A stretch of DNA of 64,000 bases from Clostridiales bacterium. Its GTDB lineage: Bacteria > Bacillota > Clostridia > Lachnospirales > Lachnospiraceae. The notes beneath the pieces were generated by a model. It was given only the letters and a program-made list of their open reading frames with translations, made no database searches and was not told the origin of the DNA. The translations under genes and the position numbers were made by a program. The stretch is taken from contig JAATFT010000007.1 in assembly GCA_015655075.1 (NCBI GenBank), forward strand, positions 1 to 64,000. The letters run 5' to 3'. This document shows positions 1-8,043 of the stretch, one piece after another. Position 1 is the stretch's first letter, and every line of letters starts with the position of its first letter.

Positions 1-13
1 CTGGAAGCTGCCT

Positions 14-178
14 TAGAGCGTGTTTGGAAAATCATCGCACCGTTCTGAACGCCCCACTTTGCGGTATACTGCGTCGCGATTTTGGGAGCGTAGCACCACT
101 ACGCGCCTAAAATCGCTCCTTGCCTCCCACAAAGTGGAGCATCCAGCCCGGCACAAGCATTTTTCAAACACACTCTAG
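14..178. repeat. MITE-like dispersed repeat, copy A (full length)
   Basis: An element of about 165 bp bounded by imperfect terminal inverted repeats: TAGAGCGTGTTTGGAAAAT at the left and ATTTTTCAAACACACTCTA at the right. The interior is G+C-richer than the flanks and contains a palindromic segment around TCGCGATTTTGGGAGCG / CGCGCCTAAAATCGCTCC. Related copies lie near 4244, 15729, 36638 and 59616. Immediately after the right end (175-190) another left terminus, CTAGAGCGTGTTTGGA, begins but is not continued, so a second, truncated copy abuts it. There is no coding capacity, so it would depend on a transposase elsewhere. That it is a MITE is inference from termini and copy number. Confidence 0.75.
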
Positions 179-234
179 AGCGTGTTTGGAATTATTTCCT
201 TTAAGTTTGTTCTGGTCCGGCATTTTTTAAATCA

Positions 235-263
235 TTGACATATATGACTGCAAAATTTATAAT
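235..263 (+). promoter_or_regulatory. sigma-A promoter upstream of the MutS-like gene
   Basis: TTGACA at 235-240 and TATAAT at 258-263 are separated by exactly 17 bp, a perfect housekeeping promoter. It starts a leader of about 85 nt before the start codon at 354, which is preceded by a ribosome-binding site (GGAGTAAGGAG). Confidence 0.8.
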
Positions 264-353
264 AAATAGAATAATGTCTTAACAGTATGCAGATATTGAA
301 TAAATAATTTAATCCGTCAGAAAGTTAAACTTTCTCCTGGAGTAAGGAGTATT

Positions 354-2027
354 ATGGAATTTATAATTATAGCATTTGCAATTATAGTGGTATTTATTGT
401 AAAAGGGATATATGATAAGAAGAATAACCGAATAAAATTAATGCGGAAATTAAAAAGGGAATGGGGCCAGATCCCAGAGGAAGAATATACGACGGAAACC
501 TTAGAATCCCTCTCCAGTTATTATCGTTCCATAAGAAATGATCAGCTGGATGTAGATGATATTACCTGGAACGATATTGATATGGACCAGATTTTTATGC
601 TTATTAATAATACAGGAAGTGCAATGGGGGAAGAGTACTTATATTCCGTATTGCGTAAAGTAAAATTCAATGAACAGGAATTAATGGAACGAAACCGTCT
701 GACTGAATTTTTTCAGCATAATGAAGAAAAGCGTATCCAATTACAGGCCGCGTTTTTTGGTATGGGAAAATTAAGGCACATTTCCGTATATGAATATATA
801 AATCAATTAGATCTTTTAGAACAAAAAAGCAGCCTGCCTCATTATATTATGGCAGGGGGCTTAATTGCAGCGATATTGTTCCTATTTATAAACCCGGCTG
901 TAGGCGGGCTTTTGACCTTCGTTATGGTTGCCAATAATATTATCCAATATTATAGAAGAAAAGCCCAAATAGATACTTATTTTAGTGTCTGCTCCTATAT
1001 TATCCGGCTCTTAAATTCAGTTAAGGATATTATAAGACTGGATATTCCTGAAATCAGAACTTATGTGGAACAATTGAAAACAGCCAGTACCCAATTCGCC
1101 GGGTTTAAAAAGGGCTCCCGTGTGGTGGCGGGTAAAAACCCCAATGGTGATTTGCTGGATGTAATTTTGGACTATGAAAGAATGCTATTTCATACCGATT
1201 TAATTAAATTTAATTCCATGTTAAACTGCTTTAAGAAAAACCGCAGTGTCTTAAACGAAATGTATGTAAGCATAGGTGTCTTAGACAGTATGATAGCGGT
1301 TGCTTCTTTTCGTACTATGTTAGATTATTATTGCATTCCGGAACTTAAAGCTGGCTTAAAGCCATTTTTAGAAGTAAAAGAGCTTTCCCATCCTATGATA
1401 GAGGACCCGGTTACAAATTCCATCAAAGAAAACCGGTGTGTTTTGATAACCGGTTCCAATGCTTCGGGTAAATCTACTTTTATCAAAACCTTAGCTATCA
1501 ATGCAATTCTTTCACAGACCATATACACTTCCATAAGTAAAAGCTATAAAGCAAGCTTTTTTCAGATAGCCTCCTCCATGGCGCTTAAAGACAGCATTTT
1601 TAGCAAGGAGAGCTATTATATTGTGGAGATAAAGTCCTTAAAGCGCGTTTTAGACCGATTGAATAATACTGTTCCGACTTTGTGCTTTATAGACGAGGTT
1701 TTAAGGGGAACCAATACCTTAGAGCGCATTGCGGCTTCCTCCCGGATTTTATACAGCCTGTCCAGGGCAAATGCCATGTGTTTTGCGGCTACTCATGATA
1801 TTGAATTAACCCATATATTAGAAAATTTTTATTCAAACTATCATTTTCAGGAACAAATTGTCGGTAATAAAGTATTGTTTGATTATAAATTGTTTTCAGG
1901 AAGGGCAATTTCAAAAAATGCCATTAAGCTGTTAGAGGTAATGGGATATTCCCAGGAGATTGTCCAAAGTGCTTCTGAGAGTGCAAATCATTTTCAGCAG
2001 GAGGGAAATTGGGAGATATTGGAGTAG
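354..2027 (+). CDS. Membrane-associated MutS-family ATPase
   Basis: A 557-residue MutS-like protein, not MutS1 (that gene lies at 8606). It begins with a hydrophobic segment (about residues 2-20) and has two further membrane-like stretches near 165-200, so it is probably membrane-anchored. The MutS core (lever/clamp helices) follows. The ATPase has Walker A GSNASGKST near residue 367 and Walker B LCFIDEVLRGTN near 443, with the ERIAAS helix typical of MutS signature regions. The N-terminal mismatch-recognition domain (Phe-x-Glu) of true MutS is absent, so a role in mismatch recognition is unlikely; these MutS-like ATPases are generally uncharacterised. The gene is monocistronic, with its own promoter at 235-263. 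Confidence 0.8.
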   Translation: MEFIIIAFAIIVVFIVKGIYDKKNNRIKLMRKLKREWGQIPEEEYTTETLESLSSYYRSIRNDQLDVDDITWNDIDMDQIFMLINNTGSAMGEEYLYSVLRKVKFNEQELMERNRLTEFFQHNEEKRIQLQAAFFGMGKLRHISVYEYINQLDLLEQKSSLPHYIMAGGLIAAILFLFINPAVGGLLTFVMVANNIIQYYRRKAQIDTYFSVCSYIIRLLNSVKDIIRLDIPEIRTYVEQLKTASTQFAGFKKGSRVVAGKNPNGDLLDVILDYERMLFHTDLIKFNSMLNCFKKNRSVLNEMYVSIGVLDSMIAVASFRTMLDYYCIPELKAGLKPFLEVKELSHPMIEDPVTNSIKENRCVLITGSNASGKSTFIKTLAINAILSQTIYTSISKSYKASFFQIASSMALKDSIFSKESYYIVEIKSLKRVLDRLNNTVPTLCFIDEVLRGTNTLERIAASSRILYSLSRANAMCFAATHDIELTHILENFYSNYHFQEQIVGNKVLFDYKLFSGRAISKNAIKLLEVMGYSQEIVQSASESANHFQQEGNWEILE

Positions 2028-2122
2028 GCTTTTAAGAGGGATTTTTTGCTTTTGGGCGCATGGTTTTTGAAAATAAACAGGGAAAAAGTCATAAAAAAAT
2101 TCAAATATTCCTATAATACCTA

Positions 2123-2151
2123 TTGACAAAGTAGGAAATTGATTGTATACT
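2123..2151 (+). promoter_or_regulatory. sigma-A promoter of the first YezD gene, with candidate operator
   Basis: TTGACA (2123-2128), a 17-bp spacer and TATACT (2146-2151). The related strings AAAGTAGGAAAT (2128-2139, inside the promoter) and TTAGTAGGAATA (about 2185-2196, in the leader) form a direct repeat. It could be an operator for a sulfur-status regulator of the Rrf2/CymR type. The promoter is clear; the operator is inference. Confidence 0.7.
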
Positions 2152-2222
2152 ATCAAAAAAGAAAATACATAGAATTCATATTTGATTAGTAGGAATACTT
2201 TGTGTATAAGAGGTGATTGTTG

Positions 2223-2399
2223 TTGGAGGATTGGAAGGGCGATAATAGTAATATAATAAAAAAGAATACGGTCAATGAAAAAGACATACAAAAGATTATT
2301 GAATTTATTGAAACCATTCAGTTTGGATCAATAATGGTTATCATTCAGGACGGACGGATAGTACAGATTGAAAAAAATGAAAAGGTGAGAATTAAGTAA
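2223..2399 (+). CDS. YezD-family small protein (DUF2292), copy 1
   Basis: A protein of about 58 residues ending in the YezD/DUF2292 pattern: a helix, then FGSIMVIIQDGRIVQIEKNE and a short basic tail. Three consecutive TTG codons (2217, 2220, 2223) could start it; the one at 2223 sits 7 nt behind AGAGGTG and is preferred. Function of the family is unknown, but YezD proteins recur beside sulfonate, sulfate and nitrate transport and assimilation genes, as here. A second, diverged copy lies at 4050-4217; the C-terminal QIEKNEK core is identical in both. Followed by a strong terminator. Confidence 0.75.
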   Translation: MEDWKGDNSNIIKKNTVNEKDIQKIIEFIETIQFGSIMVIIQDGRIVQIEKNEKVRIK

Positions 2400-2421
2400 A
2401 CTAAGTTGACTAGTTAACTAG

Positions 2422-2466
2422 AGGCTTTGGAAAACGCGGATTGTGTTTTTCCAAAGCCTTTTTCTT
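2422..2466 (+). terminator. Rho-independent terminator after yezD copy 1
   Basis: A 13-bp stem (AGGCTTTGGAAAA / TTTTCCAAAGCCT) is followed by TTTCTTT. A short palindrome, CTAGTTAACTAG, lies just upstream at 2410-2421. Confidence 0.85.
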
Positions 2467-2598
2467 TCCTGTAAGGGTTTGTTAAGGACAAATGCATCTA
2501 AATGACATACATAAACACCTGCCATGAGAAAAGGTGTTTTGGAAGGAGGTTTAAGTAATATTAACATAAATTATCAATTAAGAAGAAAGGAAAAGAAA

Positions 2599-3039
2599 AT
2601 GGCAGTTACGGAAGAAAAAATAAAAGAATACTTAAAAATGAACCGGACAATTATATTGTCTACCATAGATACCGATGGAGTACCGGATATCAGGACACTT
2701 GGCGGTTATGGCATATCGGATTATATCATTTATTTTTCAACTCTTAAAACGAGTAATAAGGTAAAACAAATAAAAGGCAAAAATGATGTGGCAGTTTTTA
2801 TTCAGCATGAAAATCAATTCATATCCAAATTTTTCAATGTGACAATCTATGGGAAAGCAATTTTAATCGAGAATGATTCCGAATACGAAAGCGGAAAAAC
2901 ACTTATTTTATCCAGAAAACCATCTCTTAAAATCTATAAGGAAACTCATAATATTTACAAGGTAATACCCAGTAAGATAAAAGTTCTGGATTTCAGTGAG
3001 CAGAATCTTAATGAAAGAATTTCTATCATTAAATTATAA
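2599..3039 (+). CDS. Pyridoxamine-5'-phosphate-oxidase-like flavin/split-barrel protein
   Basis: About 146 residues from the ATG at 2599, chosen because AGAAAGG lies 8 nt upstream; an in-frame ATG at 2524 also exists but adds a non-conserved extension. The sequence has the split-barrel pattern of the PNPOx-like family: an N-terminal helix, TIILSTIDTDGVPDIRTLGG (the usual substrate/FMN strand), IIYFSTLKTSNKVKQIKGK (phosphate-binding strand), then AVFIQ and a C-terminal strand VTIYGKAI. Family members bind FMN or F420 and reduce small molecules, so an exact substrate cannot be given. It lies between yezD copy 1 and the NifB-like gene and may belong to the same redox/sulfur cluster. Confidence 0.7.
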   Translation: MAVTEEKIKEYLKMNRTIILSTIDTDGVPDIRTLGGYGISDYIIYFSTLKTSNKVKQIKGKNDVAVFIQHENQFISKFFNVTIYGKAILIENDSEYESGKTLILSRKPSLKIYKETHNIYKVIPSKIKVLDFSEQNLNERISIIKL

Positions 3040-3110
3040 AGTAAAGCTTCTCATAATTTAAAACAAAAATTTTAATTCTTTTATTTTTTATCAGAAGGGA
3101 GGATAGGCGG

Positions 3111-3980
3111 ATGATAAATGATAAAGCCAGAATAAAAAATATGCATCCTTGCTTTGGAAGCGTGCCCAATAAAGGAAGAATTCATTTACCGGTTTGTCCA
3201 AACTGCAACATTCAATGCAATTTCTGTGACAGAAAAATCAATGACTATGAAGAACGCCCCGGTGTGACCGCCTCCATATTAAGTCCTAAGGAGGCGCTTG
3301 AAATCATAGAACGGGCACTGAAAATCTGTCCCGATATTACAGTTGCAGGTATTGCAGGTCCGGGAGATACATTAGCTTCCGACAGGGCAATTGAGACATT
3401 CCGGTTAATCAAGGATAAGTATCCTGAGCTGTTGAAATGTATGAGCACCAACGGATTGCTATTAAATGAAAAAGCACGGGAATTGATTAAGGTAGGGATT
3501 GATACCCTGACGGTTACAGTTAACGCTGTGGATCCCGGAATACTTGCAAAAATTGTATCTAAAATCATCTATCACGGAGTTACATACGAAGGGGAAGAGG
3601 CGGCTGAAATTTTAATTCGCAACCAATTAGCCGGTATACAAAAAATGGCGGAGGCGGGGGTTATAATTAAAGTAAATACCGTTTTAATCAACGAAATTAA
3701 CAGAAATCATATACGAGATATTGCGAAGACAGTAAAGGAGGCGGGCGCCACCCTTTATAACATCATACCTTTAATTCCCCAGTATAAGCTGGCCGATTGC
3801 AAGGAACCGGGATGCGTGGATATTGACGGGGCCAGAAGGGAAGCGGAAGAATTTATCGATGTATTCAGGCATTGCAGCCGGTGCAGGGCCGATGCTGTTG
3901 GTATACCCGGTAAATTAGAAGTCGGCAGTCAGTTATATAATAGAAAGTTAATTCTGAAAGAAACGTTTTCTCATGGATAA
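3111..3980 (+). CDS. NifB-type radical SAM protein (NifB core, no NifX domain)
   Basis: A 289-residue radical SAM protein with the full set of NifB signatures: HPCF at 12-15, the cluster motif C32-x3-C36-x2-C39 (CNIQCNFC), EERPG at 47-51 (ExRP), AGPGD at 82-86, TVTVN at 134-138 (TxTxN) and CSRCRADAVG at 255-264 (CxxCRxDAxG). NifB fuses two Fe-S clusters and inserts SAM-derived carbide to make the nitrogenase cofactor precursor NifB-co. Length matches the short archaeal-type NifB without a NifX domain. No nifH, nifD or nifK is present in this window. Neighbours are a PNPOx-like gene, two YezD genes and a sulfonate/nitrate-type transporter, which points to a nitrogenase-like or sulfur-linked role. 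A Shine-Dalgarno GGGAGGATAGG precedes the ATG. NifB identity is strong; pathway is inference. Confidence 0.85.
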   Translation: MINDKARIKNMHPCFGSVPNKGRIHLPVCPNCNIQCNFCDRKINDYEERPGVTASILSPKEALEIIERALKICPDITVAGIAGPGDTLASDRAIETFRLIKDKYPELLKCMSTNGLLLNEKARELIKVGIDTLTVTVNAVDPGILAKIVSKIIYHGVTYEGEEAAEILIRNQLAGIQKMAEAGVIIKVNTVLINEINRNHIRDIAKTVKEAGATLYNIIPLIPQYKLADCKEPGCVDIDGARREAEEFIDVFRHCSRCRADAVGIPGKLEVGSQLYNRKLILKETFSHG

Positions 3981-4049
3981 TAATAGGTAACTTAGATTTT
4001 ATCAATTTTATTATTTAGGGAGTAAGAGGAAAAAGGGGGAAATTGTTAT

Positions 4050-4217
4050 ATGGAAACAGAGACGAGTTTTAAAAATCAGGTAATGAATCTTAAAAATTTA
4101 AAAGAATTTGAATTAATATTGGATTATCTGGCAGTACCGGAATACGGATCTATTACCATAGTGGTCCATGACGGAAAAGTAGTGCAAATCGAAAAAAATG
4201 AAAAATTCAGATTGTAA
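4050..4217 (+). CDS. YezD-family small protein (DUF2292), copy 2
   Basis: A 55-residue protein from ATG 4050 (upstream AGAGGAAAAAGGGGGA). It shares the block YGSITIVVHDGKVVQIEKNE with the DUF2292 family; the copy at 2223 has the same strand-turn-strand pattern and C-terminal end. It directly precedes the ABC transporter genes, the usual context for this family. Its role is unknown. Confidence 0.75.
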   Translation: METETSFKNQVMNLKNLKEFELILDYLAVPEYGSITIVVHDGKVVQIEKNEKFRL

Positions 4218-4243
4218 ACGTACGGAAAGGTTAACAGAGTACC

Positions 4244-4322
4244 AGAGAGTGTTTGAAAAATCATTGCACCGTTCTGACCGCCCCACTTGGTTTCAGGGCG
4301 GCGCATTTTGCGGCATATAGAA
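4244..4322. repeat. MITE-like repeat, copy B (truncated)
   Basis: Starts AGAGAGTGTTTGAAAAATCATTGC and continues with the family interior (CACCGTTCTGACCGCCCCACTT), but it lacks the right terminal repeat. It lies between yezD copy 2 and the transporter permease, so it is transcribed in the leader if the genes form one operon. Confidence 0.7.
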
Positions 4323-4384
4323 TTACATTATGTAAATCTGTAAAAATGTAGAAAATTATAGAATTAAAAGGAAGGGGGGAATAT

Positions 4385-5371
4385 ATGGCTGAAAAAATTA
4401 AGAATGAGCAAAAATTAAGCTTCGGGTTTAACTTCCGCTCAGCCATTCCTATTGGTGCGTTAATCATAACATTACTGACGGAAATCTTAATTCCCAACAA
4501 CCAGGAAGCAAAATACAGGGAACTGACTAATTTTCGCAGTGTATTGTTTTTTGCCTTAATTATTTCAGTGATTTTATTCACTATTACATTATTTTATAAA
4601 AATTTCAGAAGCAAATATTCTCATAAGGGTTGGTTTATCGGCGGTTTCATTTTGTTTTTCAATATACTTAATGTGGTAACCGTGAAATTCCTGCTATTGC
4701 CTCAAATTTATTTTCCCAGCTTAAACCGGGTTTTAAATGTATATATTGAAGACCGGCAATTTTTATTAAAATGCATGGGGAGTTCTTTCAGCCTGCTGAT
4801 TGAAGGGTTGATTTTCGGTACAGTCGTCGGTGTGTTTACAGGAATATTAGTGGGCTGGAGCTTAAACTGGAATTATTGGCTCTATCCCATAATACGGATT
4901 CTTGGGCCCATACCTTCCTCCACCTGGATACCGTTGGCTTTAGTTCTTTTTCCCACCCCCCGCTGGGCGGCCGTGTTTTTAATTGCCTTTGGCGTATGGT
5001 TTCAAATTACCATATTAACCAGTTCAGGAATTCAAAGCGTGAAAAAGTCCTATTTTGAAGTATCTTCCACCATGGGTGCCACAAACCTGCAGAACTTATT
5101 CCATATTGCCATACCGGATGCACTGCCTTCCATATTCCTGGGTTTTTTCAATGCCACCTGCAGTTCCTTTGTCGCCTTAATGGCTGCAGAAATGCTGGGT
5201 GTAAAAGCAGGGATCGGCTGGTATATCAACTGGCAAAAGGAAATGATATCCTATCCTAACGTGTATGCCGGTTTAGTCATTATTGCCGTTTTCTGTTACC
5301 TGTTTATCACACTCCAATTTAAGGTAAGGGATAAACTGTTAGGCTGGCAGAAGGGGGTAATTAAATGGTAG
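4385..5371 (+). CDS. ABC transporter permease, nitrate/sulfonate/taurine (NitT/TauT) type
   Basis: A 328-residue integral membrane protein. Two N-terminal hydrophobic segments (about 18-36 and 52-75) precede a standard binding-protein-dependent permease domain. The EAA-type cytoplasmic loop, EVSSTMGATNLQNLFHIAIP, contacts the ATPase. The family imports sulfonates, taurine, nitrate, cyanate or thiamine precursors; the substrate cannot be read from this subunit. Shine-Dalgarno GGAAGGGGGG lies upstream. It overlaps the ATPase gene by 7 bp, so the two are translationally coupled. Confidence 0.9.
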   Translation: MAEKIKNEQKLSFGFNFRSAIPIGALIITLLTEILIPNNQEAKYRELTNFRSVLFFALIISVILFTITLFYKNFRSKYSHKGWFIGGFILFFNILNVVTVKFLLLPQIYFPSLNRVLNVYIEDRQFLLKCMGSSFSLLIEGLIFGTVVGVFTGILVGWSLNWNYWLYPIIRILGPIPSSTWIPLALVLFPTPRWAAVFLIAFGVWFQITILTSSGIQSVKKSYFEVSSTMGATNLQNLFHIAIPDALPSIFLGFFNATCSSFVALMAAEMLGVKAGIGWYINWQKEMISYPNVYAGLVIIAVFCYLFITLQFKVRDKLLGWQKGVIKW

Positions 5372-6189
5372 CAGCCAAGCTTACAAAACAGCGGGAGGGG
5401 ATGGGAAATATTACAGCCCGGGATATCGGCAAGGAGTTTATCCGCCCTGACGGGAAAAGAACAATTGCCCTGAGCAATTTGAATGTGGATATTAAGGCGG
5501 GTGAATTTATTTGTCTAATAGGTCCCTCCGGATGCGGCAAATCTACTTTTCTACGGCTGATAGCAGGACTTAGCAAACCTACTTTCGGTGAAATCCGATT
5601 GGATAACCAGCTTATAAAAGGACCGGGTTATGAAAGGGGACTGGTATTCCAGGATTCCACTTTATTTCCCTGGCTGAATATATACGATAATATTGCATAT
5701 GGATTAAAAATCAGGCGTGTTTTTAAACAACACAAACAGGACGTTAATGAATTTATCCGTCTGGTCGGTCTTGCCGGCTTTGAGAAAGCCTATCCCCATC
5801 AGCTTTCTGGAGGTATGGCGCAAAGGGCCAGCCTGGCCAGAGCCCTGGTAAGTAATCCCAAAATTTTACTTTTAGATGAGCCGCTAGGGGCATTGGACGC
5901 GTTCACCAGAATGAATATGCAGGATGAGATTTTGCGTATCTGGAAGGAAAGAGACACCACCATGCTTATGGTAACCCATGACGTGGATGAGGCTATTTAT
6001 TTAAGCGACAGGGTGTTTGTCATGACGCCGAGACCAGCAAAAATTGAGGAAATTATAGAGGTGAACAGCGGCAGGGGAGAAAACAGGGGAAGACAGAGGG
6101 ACAGCGGCGACTTTTTAAGACTGCGGTCTAAAATATTGCAGATTCTGGATTTTACCGGAAAGACCCCGCCGCCGGAATATTATTTATAA
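5365..6189 (+). CDS. ABC transporter ATP-binding protein, NitT/TauT (SsuB/TauB-like)
   Basis: A 274-residue ATPase with Walker A GPSGCGKST, Q-loop VFQDSTLFPW, signature LSGGMAQRASLARAL, Walker B LLLDEPLGALD and the switch histidine in VTHDVDEAIYL. These are classic features of the SsuB/TauB/NrtD group, which energise import with the upstream permease. The first ATG overlaps the permease stop region; an internal ATG at 5401 (MGNITARD) is an alternative start. Confidence 0.92.
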   Translation: MVAAKLTKQREGMGNITARDIGKEFIRPDGKRTIALSNLNVDIKAGEFICLIGPSGCGKSTFLRLIAGLSKPTFGEIRLDNQLIKGPGYERGLVFQDSTLFPWLNIYDNIAYGLKIRRVFKQHKQDVNEFIRLVGLAGFEKAYPHQLSGGMAQRASLARALVSNPKILLLDEPLGALDAFTRMNMQDEILRIWKERDTTMLMVTHDVDEAIYLSDRVFVMTPRPAKIEEIIEVNSGRGENRGRQRDSGDFLRLRSKILQILDFTGKTPPPEYYL

Positions 6190-6242
6190 GATTTTCTGTA
6201 TTGTTAATAAATTTTGAATATAAAAGGAGAGGAATAACATTT

Positions 6243-7442
6243 ATGAAGGGATTAAAAAAGTTTTTTACCTTAATCAGCATGTTAATTATATTTACTTTAC
6301 TATTAACAGCGTGCGGTTCCAAAACCAAGGAAAGCTCTGGCAGGGAGGTTACTGCGGTTTCGCAGAACGGCGCTACCTCGGATATCTCCGCGACTTCTAA
6401 CGCTTTAGATGTTGAAGCAGCAGGTGAGAGCGCTAAGACACCGGACGGGACATCGACTGTGGGTAAAGGTGATAAAGTTTCCATTAAAATTCTATACAGC
6501 GCAAGTCTGTGTGGAATTCCTCTGCATATTGCCAAGCAGCTTCAATTTTTTGAGGCGGAGGGATTGAAGGAAGGTGTTGATTATGAATATTTAACCTCCA
6601 GTACAACCGGTGTGGAAATGCTTTCAACCGGTCAGGCGGATATAACCTTCGGTTTAATTGCTGCTATGCTTGCGCCTCTGGACAACGGCTTAGAGGCAAA
6701 GACCGTCCTTGGTATCCATACCGGCTGCATTCAGATTTTAGCCGGCAGAGACAAGAAAATTAACAGTATTGGAGATTTAAAGGGTAAAAAAATCGGCGTG
6801 GAACAACTTGCTTCCTCCAGCCATATTGTTACCCAGCGTGTTTTGGCAGATGCGGGAATCGGATCTACTGCCGGCAATATGGAGGTTGAATTTGTAGTAT
6901 TTGAAAAAAATAATTTGCCGTTGGCCTTAAAGGACGGTGCCGTTGATGCCATAGCCATCGGAGATCCCCAGGCTACGATTCTTATTAAGGAAGGAGCCGC
7001 AATTTCCCTGTTTAACTCCGCCACCTCCGACTTGTTAAAAGACGAATATTGCTGTTCCCTGTGGGTTCGGAATGAAATCCTTGAAAAATACCCGGATCAG
7101 GTGGTTAAAGTTGTAAGTGCGATTCAAAAAGCTTCCGTATGGGTGGATCAGAATGTGGACCTTGCCGCAGAAATCCAATTGGATAATGAATGGTTGGTGG
7201 GAGATCTGGATATAGACAGGCATACCATTGGCAATTTTAAATATTTACCCTCCGTAAGCGGTGTGCAAGAAGCTTTAACGCGGAACATCCTGGACATGAA
7301 AGAGTTGGGGTTGATCAGAGAGGATACGGATGCAGAGGTATTGGCTAAAAACAGCTTTTTTAAATTAGACGGAATACCGGATACCATTACGGAAACGGTG
7401 GAGGCACCCATTGATCCTGCCACCCAATTGAAAAATAATTAA
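6243..7442 (+). CDS. Substrate-binding lipoprotein of the NitT/TauT-type ABC transporter
   Basis: About 399 residues from ATG 6243 (AGGAGAGG 10 nt upstream). A lipoprotein signal peptide ends in the lipobox LLLTAC, so the mature protein is tethered by an N-terminal cysteine. A Ser/Thr/Ala-rich linker of about 50 residues follows, then a SsuA/NMT1-type periplasmic-binding fold: YSASLCGIPLHIAKQLQFF, GQADITFGL, and GDLKGKKIGVEQ typical of sulfonate/nitrate/THI5 binders. It completes the transporter with the two preceding genes. Ligand unknown. Confidence 0.9.
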   Translation: MKGLKKFFTLISMLIIFTLLLTACGSKTKESSGREVTAVSQNGATSDISATSNALDVEAAGESAKTPDGTSTVGKGDKVSIKILYSASLCGIPLHIAKQLQFFEAEGLKEGVDYEYLTSSTTGVEMLSTGQADITFGLIAAMLAPLDNGLEAKTVLGIHTGCIQILAGRDKKINSIGDLKGKKIGVEQLASSSHIVTQRVLADAGIGSTAGNMEVEFVVFEKNNLPLALKDGAVDAIAIGDPQATILIKEGAAISLFNSATSDLLKDEYCCSLWVRNEILEKYPDQVVKVVSAIQKASVWVDQNVDLAAEIQLDNEWLVGDLDIDRHTIGNFKYLPSVSGVQEALTRNILDMKELGLIREDTDAEVLAKNSFFKLDGIPDTITETVEAPIDPATQLKNN

Positions 7443-7470
7443 AATCAAGTAAATATGTACAAATTAGGTG

Positions 7471-7507
7471 AAAAGTTATCCGTTTTAGAATTGGGTAACT
7501 TTTTTTA
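7471..7507 (+). terminator. Terminator of the transporter operon
   Basis: AAAAGTTATCC / GGGTAACTTTT stem with one bulge, running into TTTTTTTACTTT, 28 nt after the binding-protein stop codon. Confidence 0.7.
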
Positions 7508-7830
7508 CTTTGAAACAATTTATCGTAAAGCGACCGACCGCGCGTCAGTACTAAAGCGTGTTTTACCAGAATAAGTTAAACAACGGGTAAGAACCAGATA
7601 TTCACATATTTATTCTTATGGTTTACCTAGGGTTAAAAAAATGGTATTATTAAGAATGGATTATTTATTTCAAAACCGCGTTAAGGAGATTGAATTTTGG
7701 ATTTACCTTTAAAAGGAAATAAACTGGGGTGAAAATTGACCTGAAGAAATAAAAAAAGCCACAGAAAAATATAAAGTCCTGATAATTAATAATCACAAAA
7801 CGGATAATCTCAGTATGGTTTTGATATTTC

Positions 7831-7939
7831 GTTTATGATATAATGAAGGCGTAGTGAGGAATCGCAAGCTTGCTTGCAGATTTCAAGCGCAGCAAAAGAT
7901 CATGAACACGTCTTATGTTTATGATATAATGAAAGCGTA
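7831..7939 (+). promoter_or_regulatory. Duplicated promoter-like segment upstream of rnhA
   Basis: A 23-bp direct repeat, GTTTATGATATAATGAAGGC plus GTA (7831-7853) and the same with one change (7917-7939), 86 bp apart. Each contains TATAAT, so this looks like tandem promoters. Between them lies the inverted repeat GCAAGCTTGCTTGC. The rest of the gap 7508-8043 has no intact gene. Around 7657-7840 short codon-like stretches in different frames suggest a decayed coding remnant, but no family is recognisable. Confidence 0.5.
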
Positions 7940-8043
7940 TTAAGCGTATGGAGCAAGCGGTAAAGCTTTTTCCGAAATTATACAAAAGCGGGTGTATTTA
8001 AATAATCTTTAAATAAAATAGGTATTTTTACTGGAGGGAGTAA

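Noticed and set aside
3111..7442. A complete methylthio-alkane reductase or nitrogenase operon
   Set aside because: No H, D or K subunit gene is present in the window, so only the cofactor-synthesis part can be claimed.
7657..7840. Short coding frames upstream of rnhA
   Set aside because: Several short frames in different phases with stops; at most a decayed remnant without recognisable family.
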